Positions 43,336 to 55,300 of a stretch of DNA of 64,000 nucleotides are shown piece after piece. Origin of the DNA: Macrostomum hystrix (taxonomy: Eukaryota; Platyhelminthes; Macrostomidae); NCBI GenBank assembly GCA_950097015.1, contig CATNEN010000038.1:23821001-23885000 (forward strand), read 5' to 3'. The notes beneath the pieces are model-generated. The model saw nothing but the letters and a program-made list of their open reading frames with translations, did not search any database and had not been told where the DNA came from. The position numbers were made by a program, and so were the translations under genes. How positions within the stretch are numbered: the stretch's first letter is position 1; the number at the start of each line of letters is the position of its first letter.

Positions 43336-46300
43336 GTAAGTTCATTTTCTTAATCAAATGAAAATATTTATAAACATCTATAAAGTATCGCTTGTTAAAG
43401 TTTTTCGCTAGTTTAATTTTGTGTTTGACAATATATATATGCATATTTTCTTTTGTATAAATGCTTCTGTTTTATAGAAGTCTGTTGCTAGAGTCTATTT
43501 TCTACACCAAATAAAAAAAATGGTAAACTGCATTGACATTCTACTCTAGCTTTAACAGTCAATAAAATTAAAATAATAATTTCATGATGTAGTATAATGA
43601 GCACTAATATTATTTTGCAGTAAAAGTTGCAAGCATAGAAAATTACAACAAATATTTCTTTCAAAAGCGACTTTTTTTCTTATTTACGTGCTTACAAAAA
43701 AGTAAAATAAACTAATATAAAATTAATATTTCATATAATATTGTCATGGAACATTTGTTTTTGACGAACAAACGCATTCTTTGAAACTTATGATAATACT
43801 TGTTGATCAACAACTGCATCAACAGCTGCATCAACAGCTGCATCAACAGCTGCATCAACAGCTGCAACAAAAGCTACAATTACAACTGCATCAATGGACT
43901 TACCAACGAATAGAACAGAAGCTGAATTAACGTCAACAGCAACACCTACGTCAACGGTTTCACCATCGAGTGCAACATCAGCTGCATCAACATCAACAGC
44001 AACACCTTCATCAACGATTTCACCATCGAGTGCAACATCAGCTGCTTCAACATCAACAGCAGCACCTTCATCAACGGTTTCACCATCGAGTGCAACATCA
44101 GATGAATTAACATCAACAGCAACACCTTCATCAACGGTTTCACCATCGAGTGCAACATCAGCTGAATTAACATCAACAGCAACACCTTCATCAACGGTTT
44201 CACCATCGAGTGCAACATCAGCTGCATCAACATCAACAGCAACACATTCATCAACGGTTTCACCATCGAGTGCAACATCAGCTGCATCAACATCAACAGC
44301 AACACCTACATCAACGGTTTCACCATCGAGTGCAACATCAGCTACATCAACATCAACAGCAACACCTTCATCAACGGTTTCACCATCGAGTGCAACATCA
44401 GCTACATCAACATCAACAGCAACACATTCATCAACGGTTTTACCATCGAGTGCAACATCAGCTGAATTAACATCAACAGCAACACCTTCATCAACGGTTT
44501 TACCATCGAGTGCAACATCAGCTGCATCAACATCAACAGCAACACCTTCATCAACGGTTTTACCATCGAGTGCAACATCAGCTGAATTAACATCAACAGC
44601 AACACCTTCATCAACGGTTTTACCATCGAGTGCAACATCAGCTGAATTAACATCAACAGCAACACCTTCATCAACGGTTTTACCATCGAGTGCAACATCA
44701 GCTGCATCAACATCAACAGCAACACCTTCATCAACGGTTTCACCATCGAGTGCAACATCAGCTGCATCAACATCAACCGCAACACCTTCATCAACGGTTT
44801 TACCATCGAGTGCAACATCAGCTGCATCAACATCAACAGCAACACCTACATCAACGGTTTCACTATCGAGTGCAACATCAGCTCAATTAACATCAACAGC
44901 AACACCTTCATCAACGGTTTCACCATCGAGTGCAACATCAGCTGCATCAACATCAACAGCAACACCTTCATCAACGGTTTCACCATCGAGTGCAACATCA
45001 GCTACATCAACATCAACAGCAACACCTTCATCAACGGTTTTACCATCGAGTGCAACATCAGCTGAATTAACATCAACAGCAACACCTTCATCAACGGTTT
45101 TACCATCGAGTGCAACATCAGCTGAATTAACATCAACAGCAGCACCTTCTTCAACGGTTTTACCATCGAGTGCAACATCAGCTGAATTAACATCAACAGC
45201 AACACCTTCATCAACGGTTTTACCATCGAGTGCAACATCAGCTGCATCAACATCAACAGCAACACCTACATCAACGGTTTCACCATCGAGTGCAACATCA
45301 GCTGAATTAACATCAACAGCAACACCTTCATCAACGGTTTTACCATCGAGTGCAACATCAGCTGCATCAACATCAACAGCAACACCTTCATCAACGGTTT
45401 CACCATCGAGTGCAACATCAGCTACATCAACATCAACAGCAACACCTTCATCAACGGTTTCACCATCGAGTGCAACATCAGCTGCATCAACATCAACAGC
45501 AACACCTTCATCAACGGTTTTACCATCGAGTGCAACATCAGCTGCATCAACATCAACAGCAACACCTACATCAACGGTTTTACCATCGAGTGCAACATCA
45601 GCTGCATCAACATCATCAGCAACACCTACATCAACGGTTTCACCATCGAGTGCAACATCAGCTGAATTAACATCAACAGCAACACCTACATCAACGGTTT
45701 CACCATCGAGTGCAACATCGGCTGAATTAACATCAACAGCAACACCTACATCAACGGTTTCACCGTCGAGTGCAACATCAGCTGAATTAACATCAACAGC
45801 AACACCTACATCAACGGTTTCACCATCGAGTGCAACATCAGCTGAATTAACATCAACAGCAACACATTCATCAACGGTTTCACCATCGAGTGCAACATCA
45901 GCTGAATTAACATCAACAGCAACACATTCATCAACAGTTTTACCATCGAGTGCAACATCAGCTGAATTAACATCAACAGCAACACCTACATCAACGGTTT
46001 CACCATCGAGTGCAACATCAGCTGAATTAACATCAACCGCAACACCTACATCAACGGTTTCACCATCGAGTGCAACATCAGCTGAATTAACATCAACAGC
46101 AACACCTACATCAACGGTTTCACCATCCAGTGCAACATCAGCTCAATTAACATCAACAGCAACACCTTCATCAACGGTTTCACCATCGAGTGCAACATCA
46201 GCTGCATCAACATCAACAGCAACACCTTCATCAACGGTTTCACCATCGAGTGCAACATCAGCTACATCAACATCAACAGCAACACCTTCATCAACGGTTT

Positions 46301-49300
46301 TACCATCGAGTGCAACATCAGCTGCATCAACATCAACAGCAACACCTTCATCAACGGTTTTACCATCGAGTGCAACATCAGCTGCATTAACATCAACAGC
46401 AACACCTTCATCAACGGTTTCACCATCGAGTGCAACATCAGCTGCATCAACATCAACAGCACCTTCTTCAACGGTTTCACCATCGAGTGCAACATCAGCT
46501 GAATTAACATCAACAGCAACACCTTCATCAACGGTTTCACCATCGAGTGCAACATCAGCTGCATCAACATCAACAGCACCTTCTTCAACGGTTTCACCAT
46601 CGAGTGCAACATCAGCTGAATTAACATCAACAGCAACACCTACATCAACGGTTTCACCATCGAGTGCAACATCAGCTGAATTAACATTAATAGCAACACC
46701 TACATCAACGGTTTCACCATCCAGTGCAACATCAGCTCAATTAACATCAACAGCAACACCTTCATCAACGGTTTCACCATCGAGTGCAACATCAGCTGCA
46801 TCAACATCAACAGCACCTTCTTCAACGGTTTCACCATCGAGTGCAACATCAGCTGAATTAACATCAACAGCAACACCTACATCAACGGTTTCACCATCGA
46901 GTGCAACATCAGCTGAATTAACATTAATAGCAACACCTACATCAACGGTTTCACCATCCAGTGCAACATCAGCTCAATTAACATCAACAGCAACACCTTC
47001 ATCAACGGTTTCACCATCGAGTGCAACATCAGCTGCATCAACATCAACAGCAACACCTTCATCAACGGTTTCACCATCGAGTGCAACATCAGCTACATCA
47101 ACATTAACAGCAACACCTTCATCAACGGTTTTACCATCGAGTGCAACATCAGCTGCATCAACATCAACAGCAACACCTTCATCAACGGTTTTACCATCGA
47201 GTGCAACATCAGCTGCATTAACATCAACAGCAACACCTTCATCAACGGTTTTACCATCGAGTGCAACATCAGCTGCATCAACATCAACAGCAACACCTAC
47301 ATCAACGGTTTTACCATCGAGTGCAACATCAGCTGAATTAACATCAACAGCAACACCTTCATCAACGGTTTCACCATCGAGTGCAACATCAGCTGCATCA
47401 ACATCAACAGCAACACATTCATCAACGGTTTCACCATCGAGTGCAACATCAGCTGCATCAACATCAACAGCAACACCTACATCAACGGTTTCACCATCGA
47501 GTGCAACATCAGCTGCATCAACATCAACAGCACCTTCTTCAACGGTTTCACCATCGAGTGCAACATCAGCTGAATTAACATCAACAGCAACACCTTCATC
47601 AACGGTTTCACCATCGAGTGCAACATCAGCTGCATCAACATCAACAGCACCTTCTTCAACGGTTTCACCATCGAGTGCAACATCAGCTGAATTAACATCA
47701 ACAGCAACACCTACATCAACGGTTTCACCATCGAGTGCAACATCAGCTGAATTAACATTAATAGCAACACCTACATCAACGGTTTCACCATCGAGTGCAA
47801 CATCAGCTGCATCAACATCAACAGCAACACCTACATCAACGGTTTCACCATCGAGTGCAACATCAGCTGAATTAACATCAACAGCAACACCTACATCAAC
47901 GGTTTTACCATCGAGTGCAACATCAGCTGAATTAACATCAACATCAACAGCAGCAGCAACACCTACATCAACAGCAGCAGCAGCAGCTACATCAACATCA
48001 ACAGCAGCAGCTACATCAACATCAACAGCAGCAGCTACATCAACATCAACAGCAGCAGCTACATCAACATCAACAGCAGCAGTTACATCAACATCAACAG
48101 CAGCAGCTACATCAACTATTTCCACTCCCTTGAGAACTGTAAATGGCCTGGCATCAGCAGGTACCGCGACATCATCTTCAAAATTTCGTTGAACGGTTTA
48201 AAGTTAGTTATTAATCGAATTAGTTGGTGTTTTGTTTCCTTGTGAATGAATTTTAGCGTGTTTTGCATGATCTTGGTGCATTTTCAACTTTGATTTACTT
48301 AAGCAATATTCTCAGATTTTTTCATAAGACTAGTGAAAACTACAACCACATTGTCTTAAATCACTCATGCTTCTAGGTACCATTTCGGCGACTAGTACAG
48401 TTTCAATCCAGACTGCGTCACTTGTCACGGGCACTACAAGTTCTACTTCAATTGCGACTTCAACAGCATTGACAGCAGCGGTTGCTACCACAATGTCCTC
48501 AGCTTCAACAGCGTCAACTGGTTCAACCCAGACAACGGCAGTGGCATCAACTACAGCGAATCCAAGCGCCTGCAATTCAGCATTGAATCTAAGTCCTAAT
48601 CTGTCATCATACTGGCTTATAACTGGTAAATATTAATGAAATACAATCCCATTATTCAGAGGGGGTAGTGGCAGAGCAGTCTAACGCGTTTGCCTCTCGC
48701 ACCTAAGTCCCGCTCGATCCCGCGGCGAGGCCACATTCATTTGGGACGCAGTGGCGGAGAGAAGGCTTGGGGGCTTGTCGGTCAATTTACGCTCTTGAGG
48801 GCCGACCTTCAATGCACAGTGAGAGTGTACACTGCCTAACGATGAGAAAGTCAGGGCATATGTACACACCTACGTGAGCGTGTGTCTGCGTACGGTATCT
48901 GTGTGCGTGTGTACTCAGCAGTCAGCGGAATGGGCAGAATTGCCTCCTCGCCGGCTGCGGGTCTAGTGCCACCAAATGATGTGCGATTGCCCGCAGGCCT
49001 CCTGCAAATTTTGTTATTTATTTATCCAGACACTGAATCGAGCCTTTAAAGCATTCACTTTGCCACATTGCAACACTTTTAGTAATCTCAGCGGTGCCTT
49101 CTAGTGTGTCAGTGGATGCTTGTTCTTGGCGCAACGATATGGAAGCCCGTCTGCTCCGTCTAATTCTGGCGGTCATCAACCAGGCCCTGCTAGGCAGAAG
49201 GCGACGTAAGAGGGCCGTCAGTAGTGGCACTGTTCAGGTTCAGGTAAGGCGGAGGAGTTCCTCTGTTTAGTTGATTTGATTAGACACTGATACAAAAAAC

Positions 49301-52300
49301 AATTGCAAGAAATGCAATCATAAATGGACCTTCTGCTACTACCTCTAAACCTCTAAACCAGCTGGTGTCAGCTGAGCGCGTTGTCGGCAGCACTTCCAGC
49401 CAGGTCAGACTAGTCTATTACGCAATGCAAGGCGACGCATTTCTTAGCGTTCAACAGGTGACGGATAATCTGCTGGCGATACGGGACAAGGCGCCAATTT
49501 TGTTAGGCTATCCAGTGGACATGGTTGCCATGTGTGAGCCAATCGTAGAGTTTGCTAATTCAGCTTATTTCCCAAACACGAACACGTAAAAAAAATTCCT
49601 TACGCAGGTGCACACTCGCACAGGTGTGTACATCTGCCCTGATTTTCTCATTGGCAGTCAGTGTACAATCCCAATGAGCCAAACAATAGTACTAATAATT
49701 GCAGGAGGGCTGCGGGCAATGGCACATCATTTGGTGACACTAGACCCGCAGCCAGCGAGGAGGCAATTCTGCCCATTTTGCTGACCCCTGAGCACACACG
49801 CACTCAGATACCGTGCGCAGGCATTTGCTCGCACATGTGTGTACATCTGCCTTGACTTTCTCATCGTCAGGCAGTGTACACTTCACAAGTTAATATGCAA
49901 ATTACTGTTTTGATATTTATGGAGGAAACCAACTTAGGGACCTTGGCGCGAGAGGCAAACGCGTTTAAGGCGTCTGTCACCGACCGTGGTCCCACTGAGC
50001 CTTGTATGGGTTCAAATTTAATTACAATCCCCAAGCCTTTTTACCGAGAAACTGCGCCTCAGGGATTAAACCACCCCTCCCCTGCAGCCTACGATGCTTC
50101 AGTCAACAACTCGAGCGCCAAGCTCTGGATTATCGGCTTAGTGGTCGGCGTTCTCAGCGGCATCATCATCATTGTCTGGGCTGTGCTTCTTATTAATAGA
50201 CGATGTTTGAGACCGAAGAACAGGGCCAATCGGACTGTGGATGTTGTTGCTGAAGAGTTCTACACGGACTCGATGCGACCACGACCAGTGGCTCAGACTC
50301 GAGCGGTGGGTGGCCAATTAGAAATTTTTCATTTCTTGAGATATTGCGGCCTATTTGAAGTATAAAATCGAACACGATCCATCTTCCTATACTGTTTTTT
50401 AAGCATTCTAACCTTCTGGCACAGATCGAAAAGAAACGATTTGTATCGGTTTAGAAAATTTTGATGGCTGTTCCACTAGTTTCACATCTAGCTCGAATGC
50501 ATTATTAGGTGTCACTTCTATGCTGTCCTACGATCGATATTCAATTCTACATTTTTTACGCTACACAAGTGTAAACACCAATTTAAGAGTGCCCGGCTAG
50601 CATATGTACATTTGCGGCGCGGCTTAAAATGTACATGCAAACTCTTTATGGGGCAGACTACCCGTCGATCGATAATTGCAGTTTCTAACGTACTTTAAAA
50701 ACTGTTTCACATAACTGATCGTGTGGCCAAGTTTAGGAAAATGAAGCTAGAGACAATTTTTTTTGCTGCAGAGGACAAACCTAGAAATAGTTTTCATAGA
50801 AACCTATATCTTCAAAAACTACATAAGTATTTCCATCAGACTCTTACCGAACCGCAGTTTTAAAATATCAGAATTTGTCCACTCTGAACCTTGCTCCAAT
50901 CTAAACCTTGATTTAGTACTAAGAGTGCCCGAGGCGAGCGGTGGCTAGCGAATGTACATTCAAATGTACGAGCGTACAGCCCCACCAGCTTTCTTATCTT
51001 CGTCGGGCCTAGTCTAAACCTTGATTAAATCGCAGGAATGCCCGCGACTAGATAATGTACATTTAGCTCGGCCAATATATGTACATTGCCAACCCATTTC
51101 AAGCCCCCCAGATTTTCTTATCTTCGTCAGGCAACACTAGGCCACTGTACCCCTATTTTGTGTTATTGATCTAACGGAGAGAATATTCCAGCTTGAGTCT
51201 TAATGATTTAACGTTTAACGTATTTTGCATAGACTGACTTTTAGCAAGTAAAGGAGACGTTAAGAGAGTCATAGTGCCCCCATTTAGCTGTTTGCATATT
51301 AATGGCTTATCGAACCGACTATAGCCATAGGGCAGCGCGCTAGTTATAGTCTTCTTGTACGCGACAAACTTATTTAGACATGGCTCTTCAGTTGCTATAT
51401 ATATATATATATATACCTACGACTATATGCAGTGAATGTATACGCATATTAGTTGGGATCTGCAGCCAAATTTTCTGTCCGCTATAAAATCCCAAATAGC
51501 TAGGATTCTCCCCTCGTTCTCTCGCCCTCTCTCTCGCCCTGGCAGTGAGGAAGAATAGCCCACCCTTTCTCGCCTTCACGCCGACCCATGTCATACCCAG
51601 ACATAGCCACCATATTACTAATACAACACTATGTAAGAGACTCAAAAACCCCCCTCACCGATCGAGGGAAGCGAGTGCTCGACTGGGGTGGTAAGACTTC
51701 ATTTCTTCTCTTCGAGGGGGGAGTCTGACAGAAAATTTCTTCCTCGAATCTCAACAATATGCTGGTAACTGTTGTCCATCTACATAGAAATTAACATCTC
51801 ACTCATAAGAGATTAAAGATAGTTGGTACATGTCAGATATGTTTCATTAGACACGGGAGAAATGAGACACGGGAGAGATGAGGCACGGGAGAGATGAGAC
51901 ACGGGAGAAATGAGACACGGGAGAGATGAGACACGGGAGAGATGAGACACGGGAGAGACGAGACACGGGAGAGATGAGACACGGGAGAGATGAGACACGG
52001 GAGAGATGAGACACGGGAAAGATTAGACACACGAGAGATGAGACACGCGAGAGATGAGACACCAGAGAGATGAGACAGAGAGGGATGAGACACGGGAAAG
52101 ATGAGACACGGGAGAGATGAGACAGTAAGGATGAGACACAGGAGAGATGAGACACGGGGGAGATGAGACACGGGAGAGATGAGGCACGGGAGAAATGAGA
52201 CACGCGAGAGATGAGACACGGGAGAGATGAGACATGGGAGAGATGAGACACGGGAGAGATGAAACACGTGAGAGATTTGATGCGGGAGAGATTAGACACG

Positions 52301-55300
52301 GGAGCGATGAGACACGGGAGAGATGAGACACGGGAGAGATGAGACACGGGAGCGATGAGACACGGGAGAGATGAGACACGGGAGAGATTAGACACGGGAG
52401 CGATGAGACACGGGAAAGATGAGACACGGGAGTGACAATGGAGGAGACACGGGTGAGATTTGAGTGTGTTTCAGGATCTATGCAACCCCAGTTTAATGAT
52501 AATAATAACTGCACAAGCGCTGCGGGCACATTATTTAGTGACACTAGACCAGCAGCCAGCGAGGATGCAATTCTGCCCATTTCGCTAAATCCTGAGCACA
52601 CGCGCACACAGATACCGTACGCAGGCTCACACTCACACAGGTGTGTACATCTGTCCTGACTTTCTCATCGTCAGACTGTGTACACTCTCATTGTGCCTTG
52701 GAGGTTGGCCCTCAAGGGCGTAAATTGCACGACAAGCCCCCTAGCCTTCTCTCCGCGGCTGCGCCCCAAATGAATGTGGCCTCGCCGTTGAATCGAACTT
52801 AGGGACCTTGGTGCGAGAGGCAAACGCGTTAACTGCTCTGCCACCGACCCAGCGACCCCGCGACGCTGCCCAACGGGATATTCTGCAATGTGAATTGTTC
52901 CCATTCAAGAAAAGAAGTGTCAACGAAATAAGAACAGTCGAAAATTGATCTAAAGTATTGATTTTTTGCTCCGAGAAAAAAACAACAATCCACTTTGGAC
53001 AATTTAGCGACAACGCCAAAAAATTCTTTCAGTAGCAGTTGATTGGGATTGGGAAGAAAATCTAGCTAATCATTGTCGAAACGGACTCATGACTAAGGCT
53101 AATGTGGTGAACGACTTTGTCATAGGAAGTATTGATGCGAATACTTGATTAAATTTTATTCGCCTTTTATTCCCCTATATGCCAAACTGCAGAATCCTAA
53201 TATCATCTACGTCAGCCATGAGATCGACGTAATTGCCGATCGAGTCGCTCGAAGACTGGACGCTCACATGTCAGACATGCTGCGGACTGGGCGGGCCGCG
53301 TCACAACGCGAGCTGGACTCCGGTGTCAGGCCAAGCACAATGGGATCGTCAGCTGCTGCTGCTGCTGCTGCCGATGATGACATGCCGATTGTGTCCGTGC
53401 AGTCAGAGGGGCCAAAGAGGTGTTTAAATTTCCAATGTGATTTTACCTGTATTGATAGGGAACGAAAATTTGTATAGATTGGGATTTAACCCGTATTTAT
53501 TGGTATCTAGACTGTATGAATGGGATCTGGACTGTATGAATGGGATCTAGACTGTATGAATGGGATCTAGACTGTATGAATGGGATCTAGACTGTATGAA
53601 TGGGATCTAGACTGTATGAATGGGATCTAGACTGTATGAATGGGATCTAGACTGTATGAATGGGATCTAGACTGTATGAATGGGATCTAGACTGTATGAA
53701 TGGGATCTAGACTGTATGAATGGGATCTAGACTGTATGAATGGGATCTAGACTGTATGAATGGGATCTAGACTGTATGAATGGGATCTAGACTGTATGAA
53801 TGGGATCTAGACTGTATGAATGGGATCTAGACTGTATGAATGGGATCTAGACTGTATGAATGGGATCTAGACTGTATGAATGGGATCTAGACTGTATGAA
53901 TGGGATCTAGACTGTATGAATGGGATCTAGACTGTATGAATGGGATCTAGACTGTATGAATGGGATCTAGACTGTATGAATGGGATCTAGACTGTATGAA
54001 TGGGATCTGGACTGTATGAATGGGATCTAGACTGTATGAATGGGATCTAGACTGTATGAATGGGATCTAGACTGTATGAATGGGATCTAGACTGTATGAA
54101 TGGGATCTAGACTGTATGTGAATTCATACAGTCCCCAAAATCGCATGCTTTCTGTAAAAATCAATGTAAAAAAATCCATAATTTGCTTTCAAAGGCGTCG
54201 CCTCCCACGAACTCCATCCGAGCTGGAGTCTGACAGTCGGCCGAGAGGCGCCGACGCGGGAGAAGTACAAATGAGAAGACTGGCCGGACCAGGCCTTGGT
54301 GGCCGACCGGCACCCGGTGAGGCTCGGGGTAGGGGTGACTGGGATCAGGGAAATGGGAGGAAGAATAGTGGGGTAAAGATAAGGGGAAGAATGGTGGGGT
54401 AAGGATAAGGGGAAGAATGGTGGGGGAGGGGTTTGGGGAAGAATGGTGGGGTAGGGAGAGGGGGAAGAATGGTGGGGTAAGGATAAGGGGAAGAATGGTG
54501 GGGATGGGTTAGGGGAAGAATGGTGGGGTAGGGAGAGGGGGAAGAATGGTGGGGTAAGGATAAGAGGAAGAATGGTGGGGATGGGTTAGGGGAAGAATGG
54601 TGGGGTAGAGAGAGGGGGAAGAATGGTGAGTAGGGTTTAGGGGAAGAATGGTGGGTAGGGTTTAGGGGAAGAATGGTGGGGAGGGGTTAGGGGAAGAATG
54701 GTGGGGTAGGGAGAGGGGGGAGAATTGTGGGTAAAGTTTAGGGGAAGAATGGTGGGGAGGGGTTAGGGGAAGAATGGTGGGGTAGGGAGAGCGTGAAGAA
54801 TGGTGGCTAGTATAGGGTTTAGGGGAAGAATGGTGGGTAGGGTTTAGGGGAAGAATGGTGGGTAGGGTTTAGGGGAAGAATGGTGGGTAGGGTTTAGGGG
54901 AAGAATGGTGGGTAGGGTTTAGGGGAAGAATGGTGGGGTAGGGAGAGGGGGAAGAATGGTGGGTAGGGTTTAGGGGAAGAATGGTGGGTAGGGTTTAGAG
55001 GAAAAATGGTGGGTAGGGGTTAGGGGAAGAATGGTGGGGTAGGGAGAGGGGGGAGAATGGTGGGGTAGGGAGGGGGGAGAATGGTGGGGTAGGGAGAGGG
55101 GGGAGAATGGTGGGGTAGGGAGGGGGGAAGAATGGTGGGGTAGGGAGAGGGGGGAGAAGGGTGGGGTAGGGTTTAGGAGAAGAATGTTGGGTAGGGGTAA
55201 GGGGAAGAATGGTGGGGATGGGTTAGGGGAAGAATGGTAAGAAAGGGTTGATGTTTTAAAGTAAAATCCCGGAGAAAACTATAAGAATTAGATTAGAAAA

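Noticed and set aside
46974-48125. 383-codon minus-strand ORF (VDVDAADVALDGETVDEG type)
   Set aside because: Shadow of the mucin VNTR; the plus frame has the signal peptide, splice sites and downstream domains.
49874-50365. A single-exon 163-codon protein starting at 49874
   Set aside because: The first third is SINE sequence. A good acceptor at 50087 and a donor at 50306 show that the coding part is only an internal exon.
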